From contig JABFST010000086.1 of assembly GCA_013140465.1 (NCBI GenBank), positions 1-7,036 of the forward strand: DNA of 7,036 nt, given 5' to 3'. This document shows positions 1 to 6,608 of the stretch, piece after piece; position 1 is the first letter of the stretch; each line of letters begins with the position of its first letter. The notes beneath the pieces are model-generated. The model was not told where the DNA came from. It did no database searches and was given only the letters and a program-made list of their open reading frames with translations. This DNA is from Methylococcaceae bacterium. GTDB lineage: Bacteria > Pseudomonadota > Gammaproteobacteria > Methylococcales > Methylomonadaceae. Both the position numbers and the translations under genes were made by a program.

Positions 1-438
1 AGTGCCTCATCTGTAGTTACTTCTAAGTCGGAAAAATCTGTTGAATCTGAAGAAGTTGTGGCTTCATCAAGCAATGAAGAGTCATCTTCATCTAATAAAG
101 CAGAGCCTTCATTTACCAACTACCTTTATGGTATAGTTGTTTTATTGGGTGCTGGTTTTTATTTGTTCAGAAAAAGCAATGCCGGCAAAGTTTGTACAAA
201 ATCAGCAAAAAATTCTGCACCTGCTGCAACAGTAAAAAAATCTTATGCACTCAATACAGGTGTTGCAAAGTACTTGAATAAAGTTTCTGGAACTGGTGTT
301 TCAAGATATATCGAAACACAAGTAAAAACAGCTACTGTGGCTACTGGTGTCGCCAAATATTTGGCTAAACAAACAGTTGCTTCAAAACCAGCAAAAGCAG
401 CTACTGGCGTTGAAAAGTACATGCGTGATCGGGGCTAA
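1..438 (+). CDS. Membrane-anchored TGVxKYL-repeat protein A (partial, 5' end outside window)
   Basis: The frame is open from base 1 with no stop, so the gene almost certainly begins upstream. A GTG at 58 is possible as a start but has no convincing ribosome binding site. Counting codons from base 1, residues 1-37 are Ser/Glu-rich and low complexity. Residues about 41-56 form one hydrophobic helix (LYGIVVLLGAGFYLF), followed by Arg-Lys at 57-58. The tail then carries four copies of a motif: TGVAKYL at 86-92, TGVSRYI at 98-104, TGVAKYL at 115-121 and TGVEKYM at 135-141, the last almost at the C-terminus. By the positive-inside rule the tail should be cytoplasmic and the acidic Ser-rich part periplasmic. 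The next gene starts 3 bases after the stop and carries the same motif, so the two probably form one operon. I recognise no known family. A scaffold or tether role is inference only. Confidence 0.75.
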   Translation, partial: SASSVVTSKSEKSVESEEVVASSSNEESSSSNKAEPSFTNYLYGIVVLLGAGFYLFRKSNAGKVCTKSAKNSAPAATVKKSYALNTGVAKYLNKVSGTGVSRYIETQVKTATVATGVAKYLAKQTVASKPAKAATGVEKYMRDRG

Positions 439-441
439 TCA

Positions 442-1389
442 ATGAACCAAAATAACTTGGGTGGTTTGTTTTTCCCTGCTATTGCAGGATTGTTCTTTTT
501 CATGAATAGACCAAAAGTTGAGGAGATTGAAGAGGTTAAACCGCTTTATCCGGTATACGCCAAAGATGATAGTGGTCTTACAGGTGTTGCAAAATATCTG
601 GAAAGCCAAGCAGCGGCTCTACAAGCATTGGCAATTGCCAAAGAACAAGAAAACCAGTTGCCTGTACCTGCGGTTAGTGGTGTGTCCCAATACTTAAACA
701 AGCTTGATCAATCACCCATTAGTGGCGTAAGCAAGTATGTGCTTAGACAGGCAATTGCAGAAAGAGACAAGAAGCCAGCCCCCAAGGATCCTGGATTGAG
801 TGGTGTTGAGAAATACTTAAAAAACAAAAAAGATGCACCAGGTTTGACGGGAGTAGCAAAATATTTAAAACATCAGGCAAGTTTGCCACAACCTAGTAAA
901 GTGGCTAAATATCTGGCAAAACAAGCCATAGCGTCTTCTAGTAGCAAAACTGATGTTAAACCTTATCTTGTTAATGAGTCAAAAGTGACAGGCGTGGCTA
1001 AATATTTGGAAATCCAATCTAGTTTGCCACAGCCTAGCAGCGTTGCAAAATATATGGCAAAACAAGCTGCAATTGCAGCATTGCAACCAAAGCCAATTGA
1101 GGTTAAATTGTCAGGTGTTGCCAAATATTTACAACACCAAGATAGTTTGCCACAACCTAGCCGTGTTGCAAAATATATGGCAAGACAAGCCGCAATTGCT
1201 GCAGTTCAAACAAAGAAGGCGGTCGTTACGCAAGGGTCAACAGGTGTCGCGAAATATTTGCAGCATCAAGAAACTTTGCCACAAATTAGCCGAGTGACTA
1301 AGTACATGGCTAGACAAGCGCTCATAGAACAAAAAAAGCCTGTTGTTATTGAAACAGGTGTAGATAAATATGTACGCCAGCAAGCATAA
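442..1389 (+). CDS. Membrane-anchored TGVxKYL-repeat protein B
   Basis: This 315-residue protein has an uncharged N-terminus and one hydrophobic helix (about residues 6-21), followed by Arg-Pro-Lys, which predicts a cytoplasmic C-terminal tail. The tail repeats [S/T]xVxKY[L/M/V]: motif starts are at residues 47, 79, 94, 120, 136, 152, 183, 199, 224, 240, 267, 283 and 305, with a degenerate copy (VKPYL) near 172. From residue 136 the copies pair into a ~43-residue module: TGVAKYLxxQ, the linker SLPQPS, then VAKYMA[K/R]QA. Each motif looks like a Ser/Thr-capped short amphipathic helix with Val, Tyr and Leu on one face and Lys/Gln on the other. Linkers are rich in Pro, Ala, Gln and Ser. There is no enzyme domain and no cysteine. 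Three bases separate it from protein A, and no strong Shine-Dalgarno precedes the ATG (only GGGG at 431-434), so translation is probably coupled. I recognise no described family. Binding of a repeated partner is inferred from the multivalent design. Confidence 0.85.
   Translation: MNQNNLGGLFFPAIAGLFFFMNRPKVEEIEEVKPLYPVYAKDDSGLTGVAKYLESQAAALQALAIAKEQENQLPVPAVSGVSQYLNKLDQSPISGVSKYVLRQAIAERDKKPAPKDPGLSGVEKYLKNKKDAPGLTGVAKYLKHQASLPQPSKVAKYLAKQAIASSSSKTDVKPYLVNESKVTGVAKYLEIQSSLPQPSSVAKYMAKQAAIAALQPKPIEVKLSGVAKYLQHQDSLPQPSRVAKYMARQAAIAAVQTKKAVVTQGSTGVAKYLQHQETLPQISRVTKYMARQALIEQKKPVVIETGVDKYVRQQA
847..1323 (+). repeat. Tandem ~129-bp coding repeat (double-motif module, four units)
   Basis: Four successive units begin at about 847, 988, 1111 and 1240 (residues 136, 183, 224 and 267 of protein B), at intervals of 47, 41 and 43 residues. 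Each encodes TGVAKYLxxQ, a SLPQPS-type linker and a second motif S[K/S/R]V[A/T]KY[L/M]A[K/R]QA. The units starting at 988 and 1111 are about 82% identical in DNA by my count over 35 codons. The first unit has a longer, Ser-rich spacer after it, and the last unit is the most diverged (PQIS, VTKYM). The pattern fits in-frame duplication of a whole double-motif module after the single motif already existed. Confidence 0.85.
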
Positions 1390-1409
1390 AAACTCCTAAT
1401 CTACAATGA

Positions 1410-1451
1410 GGCGGTAGCCCAGTATTTAAGTGCTGGGCTACCGCCTTTTTT
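1410..1451 (+). terminator. Rho-independent terminator after the repeat-protein pair
   Basis: There is a perfect 13-bp GC-rich stem. The left arm GGCGGTAGCCCAG lies at 1410-1422 and the right arm CTGGGCTACCGCC at 1433-1445. The loop is 10 bases and six T follow at 1446-1451. It sits 21 bases after the stop of protein B, and separates that transcription unit from the transaldolase gene. Confidence 0.95.
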
Positions 1452-1580
1452 CGCCCTATCTACAGTTGGATTGATTGCGCAGTCACTGTCACCAACCCAA
1501 TACAGTTATGCACGCGTACATCATTTTAATAATGCGTGAAGATGTTGATTTTTTTAACTTAAATAATAAAGGTATCACTT

Positions 1581-2567
1581 ATGGGAAAAAATTTACTTGA
1601 ACAACTCAGAGAAGTCACTGTTGTTGTGGCAGATACTGGAGACATCCAAGCGATTGAAACCTTCAAACCGCGCGATGCGACCACAAACCCATCCTTAATT
1701 ACGGCAGCTGCCCAAATGCCACAATACCAAGGTATTGTTGATGATACTTTGAAAGCGGCTAGAACAACATTAGGTCAAGCTGCGTCAGCGGCAGAAGTGG
1801 TTTCTTTGGCTTTTGACCGTCTAGCGGTTTCTTTTGGCCTTAAAATACTTGAAATTATTCCTGGTCGTGTTTCTACAGAAGTGGATGCGAGATTGTCATT
1901 TGACACTGATGCCACTGTAGCAAAAGGCCGTGAATTGATTGCGCAATATGAAGCTAACAATGTTTCTCGTGAACGTGTATTGATTAAAATTGCAGCGACT
2001 TGGGAAGGCATCCAAGCTGCTGCGGTACTTGAAAAAGAAGGCATCCATTGCAACTTGACCTTATTGTTTGGTCTACACCAAGCGATTGCTTGTGCTGAAA
2101 ACGGCATTACTTTGATTTCACCTTTTGTCGGTCGTATTTTAGACTGGTACAAAAAAGACACTGGACGCGATTCTTACACAGCTGTTGAAGATCCAGGCGT
2201 GGTTTCAGTGACTGAAATTTATAACTACTACAAAAAATTTGGTTATCCAACTGAAGTTATGGGTGCAAGTTTTCGTAACGTAGGCGAAATTACCGAGTTA
2301 GCGGGTAGTGATTTATTGACTATCGCCCCTTCTTTATTGGCTGAATTACAAACTACAGAAGGCGATTTGCCACGCAAATTAGATCCAGAAAATGCGGCAA
2401 CTTTGTCTATTGAAAAATTATCCATAGATAAGGCAACTTTTGAAGCGATGCACGCTGCAAACCGTATGGCGACAGATAAATTGGCTGAAGGTATAGACGG
2501 TTTTGCGAAAGCCTTAGAAGCTTTAGAAACATTACTTGCAGCACGTTTGGCTAGCCTAGAGGCTTAA
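1581..2567 (+). CDS. tal: Transaldolase (TalB type)
   Basis: Transfers a dihydroxyacetone unit between sedoheptulose 7-phosphate and glyceraldehyde 3-phosphate, giving erythrose 4-phosphate and fructose 6-phosphate. It is a cytoplasmic enzyme of the non-oxidative pentose phosphate pathway. At 328 residues it is close to the usual TalB size. The active-site set described for E. coli TalB (Asp17, Asn35, Glu96, Lys132, Thr156, Ser176) is matched by Asp18, Asn36 (in TTNPSLI), Glu100, Lys136 (Schiff-base lysine in [11 protein letters not shown]), Thr160 (CNLTLLFG) and Ser180 ([13 protein letters not shown]). The ATG is preceded by a weak AAAGG at 1568-1572. Upstream, 1452-1580 lies between a terminator and this gene and should hold its promoter. 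It is AT-rich near the start, but I could not pick a convincing -35/-10 pair. The aldolase gene follows after 86 bases with no intrinsic terminator, so the two are probably co-transcribed. Confidence 0.97.
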   Translation: MGKNLLEQLREVTVVVADTGDIQAIETFKPRDATTNPSLITAAAQMPQYQGIVDDTLKAARTTLGQAASAAEVVSLAFDRLAVSFGLKILEIIPGRVSTEVDARLSFDTDATVAKGRELIAQYEANNVSRERVLIKIAATWEGIQAAAVLEKEGIHCNLTLLFGLHQAIACAENGITLISPFVGRILDWYKKDTGRDSYTAVEDPGVVSVTEIYNYYKKFGYPTEVMGASFRNVGEITELAGSDLLTIAPSLLAELQTTEGDLPRKLDPENAATLSIEKLSIDKATFEAMHAANRMATDKLAEGIDGFAKALEALETLLAARLASLEA

Positions 2568-2577
2568 TGCTAAGTCA

Positions 2578-2609
2578 GGTCATTTAGTTAGCTTAGCTGC
2601 TAAATGGCC
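2578..2609 (+). other. Intergenic stem-loop between transaldolase and aldolase genes
   Basis: GGTCATTTAG (2578-2587) can pair with CTAAATGGCC (2600-2609) over 10 bp with one G-U pair. A short inner AGC/GCT pairing may extend it. The sequence after the stem is TCTAGTTAAAAA, with no run of T, so it is not a standard intrinsic terminator. It could be an RNA-processing or stability element or a partial attenuator that sets the relative expression of the two genes. That role is inferred. Confidence 0.5.
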
Positions 2610-2653
2610 TCTAGTTAAAAACCTCAACGTTACTGACAAAATAGGACCCTTAA

Positions 2654-3733
2654 ATGTCACAAAAAATTTCAGATGTGGTTAAACCAGGCGTAGTAACTGG
2701 TGAAGATGTACAAAAAATATTTGCAATATGCAAAGAAAATCAATTTGCAATGCCAGCCGTCAACGTTATCAACACCGACTCCATTAATGCGGTGTTAGAA
2801 GCGGCTGCAAAAGTTAAGTCTCCTGTGGTTATCCAATTTTCAAATGGCGGCGCACAATTTGTTGCGGGTAAAGGGCTTAAATTAGAAGGCCAACAAACTG
2901 CTATTTTAGGTGCAATTTCGGGTGCAAAACATGTTCACTTAATGGCAGAAGCTTATGGTGTACCTGTTATTTTACACACTGACCACGCAGCAAAAAAATT
3001 GTTGCCTTGGATTGATGGTCTGTTAGACGCGGGTGAAAAACACTTTGCTGAACACGGTAAACCCTTATTCAGCTCACACATGCTTGATTTGTCAGAAGAA
3101 AGTCTTAAAGAAAACATTGAGATTTGCGGTCAATATTTGGCGCGTATGTCTAAAATGGGCATGACTTTAGAGATCGAATTGGGTGTGACTGGCGGAGAAG
3201 AAGACGGTGTAGATAACAGCGGCTTAGATCATTCCTTGTTGTATACACAGCCAGAAGACGTGGCTTATGCTTATGAAGAATTAAGCAAAATCAGCCACCG
3301 TTTTACCATAGCTGCTTCATTTGGTAATGTTCACGGTGTTTATAAACCGGGTAATGTTAAATTGACACCTACCATTTTGGACAATTCACAAAAATACGTT
3401 TCAGAAAAATATGGCGTACCTGCCAATACTTTAAATTTCGTTTTCCACGGTGGTTCAGGATCAACAGCGGAAGAAATTAAAGAATCGATCAGTTATGGCG
3501 TCATAAAAATGAACATTGATACTGACACCCAATGGGCGACTTGGGAAGGTATCATGAATTATTACAAACAAAACGAAGGGTATTTACAAGGCCAAATCGG
3601 CAATCCTGAAGGCGACGATAAGCCAAATAAAAAATATTACGATCCACGCGTTTGGCAACGTGCTGGTGAAGTTGGTATGGTCACCCGTTTAGAGCAAGCT
3701 TTCCAAGAGTTAAATGCTGTTAATTCTTTGTAA
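2654..3733 (+). CDS. fbaA: Class II fructose-bisphosphate aldolase (FbaA type)
   Basis: Zinc-dependent aldolase that reversibly splits fructose 1,6-bisphosphate into dihydroxyacetone phosphate and glyceraldehyde 3-phosphate, in the cytoplasm. Its 359 residues equal the length of E. coli FbaA, and the key residues appear with a uniform +1 shift. These are Asp110 and His111 in LHTDHAAKKLLPWI, Glu175 (LEIELGVTGGEED), Glu183, His227 (FGNVHGVY), His265 (FHGGSGST), and Asn287 and Asp289 (KMNIDTDTQW). The zinc ligands are therefore His111, Glu175, His227 and His265, and Asp110 is the catalytic acid. A good AGGA (2643-2646) lies 7 bases before the ATG. Length and motifs point to the E. coli-like class IIA rather than the shorter class IIB enzymes. 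With transaldolase next door, it fits central sugar-phosphate interconversion (glycolysis, gluconeogenesis, or a ribulose monophosphate cycle if the host is a methylotroph). Confidence 0.97.
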   Translation: MSQKISDVVKPGVVTGEDVQKIFAICKENQFAMPAVNVINTDSINAVLEAAAKVKSPVVIQFSNGGAQFVAGKGLKLEGQQTAILGAISGAKHVHLMAEAYGVPVILHTDHAAKKLLPWIDGLLDAGEKHFAEHGKPLFSSHMLDLSEESLKENIEICGQYLARMSKMGMTLEIELGVTGGEEDGVDNSGLDHSLLYTQPEDVAYAYEELSKISHRFTIAASFGNVHGVYKPGNVKLTPTILDNSQKYVSEKYGVPANTLNFVFHGGSGSTAEEIKESISYGVIKMNIDTDTQWATWEGIMNYYKQNEGYLQGQIGNPEGDDKPNKKYYDPRVWQRAGEVGMVTRLEQAFQELNAVNSL

Positions 3734-3754
3734 GATTTTCATAAGCTAGACTTT

Positions 3755-3787
3755 AAAAGGCCGATATTTATATCGGCCTTTTTTTTT
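3755..3787 (+). terminator. Rho-independent terminator after aldolase gene
   Basis: GGCCGATAT (3759-3767) pairs with ATATCGGCC (3770-3778). The stem is flanked by AAAA on the left and nine T (3779-3787) on the right. The formal 2-base loop probably opens to 4 bases. It lies 21 bases after the aldolase stop and ends the tal-fba unit. Confidence 0.95.
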
Positions 3788-3823
3788 GCTGGCTATAATA
3801 AAAGCACCGCTTATGTTTTTACA

Positions 3824-3852
3824 GCAACACAAACGAATGCACAGGATATAAT
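3824..3852 (+). promoter_or_regulatory. Candidate sigma-70 promoter (distal)
   Basis: A perfect TATAAT at 3847-3852 lies 17 bases after GCAACA (3824-3829), which matches only three of six -35 positions. It would leave a leader of about 180 bases before the ATG at 4041. A second TATAAT at 3794-3799 has no -35 partner. Confidence 0.3.
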
Positions 3853-3984
3853 TACTGATACTGCATATTGATTAGCCATGCGCTTTGCTCCCACTCGATT
3901 GGCATCTTCATTCAGTTATCAAAAGCAGAAGTTCGCCTAACTTAAAGGGTAAAGTTAATCGTAAAAAACTTGCCTAGGATTGCT

Positions 3985-4013
3985 TTTCCCACTCGTGTGA
4001 CGGCCTATATAAG
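3985..4013 (+). promoter_or_regulatory. Candidate sigma-70 promoter (proximal)
   Basis: TATAAG (4008-4013, five of six) lies 17 bases after TTTCCC (3985-3990, three of six). Transcription would start near 4020 and give a short leader that still contains the AGGA at 4031-4034. The match is weak, and this or the distal site could serve the gene at 4041. Confidence 0.3.
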
Positions 4014-4040
4014 CCTTAATGCTTTACTACAGGACTTCCT

Positions 4041-5591
4041 ATGAACCAACTCCCCCTACACCGTTATGGACGCCTTGGCCTTTATCTGACGGTTTTTGTC
4101 ACTGGTGCGTCAGTGATGGTGATCGAACTTTTAGGCACACGGTTGATTGCCCCGTTTTATGGGGCTAGCCTTTATGTTTGGTCGGCATTGATTGCCGTTA
4201 CTATGATAGCGTTGGCGGTAGGTTATTTTATAGGTGGACGTTGGGCGGATAATGCCCAACGCACTGGCTTGTCAATGGTGATAGGTTTAGCAGGTTTGTT
4301 GACTTTATTGATACCCGGGTTGGCCCGTCCAGTATTATTAGCTACTGATCCACTAGGTTTGCGTTTAGGGGCGTTGACAAGTGCCATGCTTTTGTTTGCA
4401 CCTAGCCTAAGTCTTCTAGGCATGGTTGGCCCTTTTGCAATCAAACTTGCAACAAATCGCTTAGAAGGGATAGGTGCCAACTCTGGCAGTATATATGCCG
4501 TTAGTACTTTAGGCAGTGTTGCCGGCACGTTGCTTTTGGGTTTTTATCTTTTCCCATTAGTTGGTTCACGCGAAATATTGCTAGGTTTGGGTTGTGTATT
4601 ATTGTTGCTTGCCGTGATAGTGGCATTGTATGAACATTATCAATTAAAACTGAATGCGGCCTTAGTATCGAGTTTATTGCTGGTCGCTATAGGTTTGGCC
4701 TTCTTGCCTAAGATTATTGATGCTGGTAGTGCGGAGACCCCAGCATCGGGTTTCCAAATCCAATCCGAACAAGAAAGCCTTTACGGCAAAGTACGCGTTA
4801 TTGACCAAGCCGCGCATGATTTGCGCATTTTAACCTCAGATGCGTCAGCAATTGGGGCTGCCAATATTAGCGATGGGCAAAGCCGCCTCAGTTATCAAGA
4901 TATTGTCGGCCTATTGCCCGCTATGGTGCCTAATATGCGTCGAGCCTTGATTGTCGGTTTAGGGGCAGGGCACATGGCAAAAGTGTTGCACGACCAGTAC
5001 GGCATCGTCACCGATACCTTAGAGATTGATCCTGCCGTCGCTATTGCAGCCCAAGACTATTTTGGGTTTAAACCTACAGGACGTGCGATAGTCGGTGATG
5101 CACGCTATGAAATCCGCCATCTCACTGGCCCTTATGATTTGATTATCCATGATTGCTTTACGGGCGGAACAGAACCTGCGCATCTACTGACAGTCGAAAC
5201 CTTAACGCAATTGCGTGGACTGCTCGCCAACAACGGTTTATTGGCACTTAATTTTGTGGCTTTTGCGAATGGGCAAAGCAAGGCATTGGCCTCGGTATCG
5301 CAAACTTTGGCGGCTGTGTTTTCGCAGCAAGTGCTGTTTATTTCCGAACCCGGCAAAGATTTTAATGATTTTATTTTTATCGCTGCGAAACACTCCATAG
5401 ATACCGCGCCTAACACCCTAAGGCCCGAACAAACAGCTTGGCTTAAGGAACGCCGCCATAGCATCAATAACAGCAAAGGAGTGGTGTTGACCGATAACTT
5501 AAACCCGTTGGAATATTTGCAAACCGCCAAAGCCGAATATTATCGCCGTTTTGTGGTCGATTGGTTAGGTGCGGATTTGTTGGTGCGTTAA
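4041..5591 (+). CDS. Fused membrane / spermidine synthase-like protein
   Basis: This 516-residue protein has two parts. Residues 1-225 contain about seven hydrophobic helices (roughly 12-34, 44-66, 77-93, 111-133, 146-171, 177-197, 205-223). They include the segment VIELLGTRLIAPFYG, typical of fused MFS/spermidine synthase proteins. Residues about 240-510 are a spermidine-synthase-like Rossmann domain: glycine motif GLGAGH (306-311), acidic Glu328/Asp330 in LEID, Asp353 in GDAR, Asp371 in IIHDCFTGG, and a terminal LTDNLNPLEYL (483-493). Family knowledge suggests aminopropyl transfer from decarboxylated S-adenosylmethionine to a polyamine at the inner membrane. In the DxxD motif of classical spermidine synthases the second Asp is replaced (DCFT, Thr374), so the substrate may differ. 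No speD gene is in the window. AGGA at 4031-4034, 6 bases before the ATG, supports the start. The next gene begins directly after the stop. Confidence 0.88.
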   Translation: MNQLPLHRYGRLGLYLTVFVTGASVMVIELLGTRLIAPFYGASLYVWSALIAVTMIALAVGYFIGGRWADNAQRTGLSMVIGLAGLLTLLIPGLARPVLLATDPLGLRLGALTSAMLLFAPSLSLLGMVGPFAIKLATNRLEGIGANSGSIYAVSTLGSVAGTLLLGFYLFPLVGSREILLGLGCVLLLLAVIVALYEHYQLKLNAALVSSLLLVAIGLAFLPKIIDAGSAETPASGFQIQSEQESLYGKVRVIDQAAHDLRILTSDASAIGAANISDGQSRLSYQDIVGLLPAMVPNMRRALIVGLGAGHMAKVLHDQYGIVTDTLEIDPAVAIAAQDYFGFKPTGRAIVGDARYEIRHLTGPYDLIIHDCFTGGTEPAHLLTVETLTQLRGLLANNGLLALNFVAFANGQSKALASVSQTLAAVFSQQVLFISEPGKDFNDFIFIAAKHSIDTAPNTLRPEQTAWLKERRHSINNSKGVVLTDNLNPLEYLQTAKAEYYRRFVVDWLGADLLVR

Positions 5592-6428
5592 GTGTACAAA
5601 CAGAAGTTTCCCATGCTCCGCACTTCAATATGCAGTTTGCTGTTTGCTGCCAATGTATCTGCCTATCCGCTGGCTAACGCTAATCTTATTAAGCTCATCC
5701 ACACAGCAGACACCGAAACCCGCTGGCAGCTAGAAACCAAACAAGCCCAATTAGCCGAGATCTTAGCCCACATCAGCACACAAACAGGTATTGCCATCCA
5801 TTACACTGTATTACCAGAGGGCTTGGTGACAGCAACTTGCGTAGGTGCAACGCTTAAGCAGGTGGTTGAATGCGTGTTGGCGCGTAAAGCCAACTTAATC
5901 GTTCGTTTACACCCCCAAACAGACCAGCCCTATGCAGACCCCGCTGCTGAAATGTGGGTGCTAGGTGTACGTTATGTTGCCGCTACTGCGTGTGCAGACG
6001 TTGCTAAAGAGCCAGAAAAAGCCAACCTCATTCAGGCTGAAACGTCTGATGCACCGCTTCTCGACGAATTGTTAAGCCAAACCCAATCCCAAGATGCTAA
6101 CACGCGGGCGAATGCTATCGGTGCGTTATTGTCGGTAGGCAAAGCAGGGGATGAGCGCATAAAAAACGTGTTGTTAGCGGCTTTAACTGATCCTGAAGCT
6201 ATTGTCAGGGCGCAAGCCATATCGAGTTTTGCTAGGCGAGAAGGGGAGGCGGCAACAGCCGCATTGCAGAATGCGCTGCATGATAGCGATGCGGGCGTGC
6301 GCTTAATGGCAGTGGATGGTATAGGTACTGATGCAGATTTATTACGACAGGCTATTGATGATGAAGATGCTACGGTTAGGCAATTGGCATTATCCAAATT
6401 GGCGGCGTTAAAAAATAAATCGCCATAA
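5592..6428 (+). CDS. Exported protein with STN-like domain and HEAT repeats
   Basis: The frame opens with GTG directly after the preceding TAA, which suggests translational coupling. An ATG at 5613 (codon 8), with AGAAG 6 bases upstream, is an equally good start. Either start gives a signal peptide-like N-terminus: a basic segment, then hydrophobic SICSLLFAANVSA, with likely cleavage after residue 24. Residues about 44-126 resemble the STN fold (secretin and TonB short N-terminal domain): an amphipathic helix (QLAEILAHISTQTGIAIHY), a GLVTATCVGATLKQVVECVL stretch, then strands ending in EMWVLG. Residues about 167-275 are four HEAT/PBS-lyase-like repeats, with Asp-rich turns and xVRxxA helices (DPEAIVRAQAI, DSDAGVRLMAV, DEDATVRQLAL). 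No catalytic motif is visible. A periplasmic protein-binding or adaptor role is inferred. Its relation to the spermidine-synthase-like gene is unknown. Confidence 0.82.
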   Translation: MYKQKFPMLRTSICSLLFAANVSAYPLANANLIKLIHTADTETRWQLETKQAQLAEILAHISTQTGIAIHYTVLPEGLVTATCVGATLKQVVECVLARKANLIVRLHPQTDQPYADPAAEMWVLGVRYVAATACADVAKEPEKANLIQAETSDAPLLDELLSQTQSQDANTRANAIGALLSVGKAGDERIKNVLLAALTDPEAIVRAQAISSFARREGEAATAALQNALHDSDAGVRLMAVDGIGTDADLLRQAIDDEDATVRQLALSKLAALKNKSP

Positions 6429-6526
6429 GTAACATGCCTTACACTGAGATATAAGCATCTTGTCAGCACTACACCTGAAGGGAAGGTTAAATAGTTAAGC
6501 CGAGTAGAACTTCTCTTCTTGATTTT

Positions 6527-6543
6527 ATTGCTGGCACAGCAAT
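6527..6543. repeat. Small perfect hairpin downstream of the STN-HEAT gene
   Basis: ATTGCTG (6527-6533) and CAGCAAT (6537-6543) form a perfect 7-bp stem with a 3-base loop, about 100 bases after the stop at 6428. Only GTTT follows, so at best it is a weak terminator or a 3'-end stabilising hairpin. Confidence 0.45.
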
Positions 6544-6608
6544 GTTTAAAACCGTTGCAATCCAGTAACTTTAGGGGCTTCCCGTTTAAGCTGGGACAGT
6601 TTGAGTGT

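Larger units (their letters stand above)
3788..4040 (+). other. Intergenic leader region upstream of the spermidine-synthase-like gene
   Basis: I see no open reading frame, tRNA or clear riboswitch here. The space between the aldolase stop and the next start is 307 bases, and the first part is the terminator. The rest is AT-rich with two weak promoter candidates, listed separately. There is a small near-palindrome GGCCTATATAAGCC at 4002-4015. The octamer CCCACTCG occurs twice, near 3890 and near 3990, without an evident role. Confidence 0.5.

Noticed and set aside
58..60. GTG at 58 as the true start of repeat protein A
   Set aside because: The frame is open through base 1 with the same Ser/Glu-rich composition on both sides, and no Shine-Dalgarno precedes the GTG. 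The gene more likely starts before the window.
1043..1297. An open + strand frame of 84 codons inside repeat protein B
   Set aside because: It overlaps the repeat gene in another frame and stays open because the underlying sequence is repetitive and low in stop triplets. It has no ribosome binding site or recognisable product.
847..1323. Regular repeats considered as a CRISPR-like or intergenic repeat array
   Set aside because: The repeats are in frame, coding, diverged at synonymous sites and have no unique spacers of constant length. They are protein repeats.
1775..2161. An antisense open frame of 128 codons within the transaldolase gene
   Set aside because: It is a shadow of a well-supported gene with all catalytic residues. 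The translated product shows no domain. Similar antisense frames at 2243-2425, 4223-4528, 5132-5530 and 6032-6469 were rejected for the same reason.
3794..3799. Perfect TATAAT directly after the aldolase terminator
   Set aside because: At 16-18 base spacing the -35 position falls in the terminator stem and does not resemble TTGACA. There is also no extended -10 TG at the right position.
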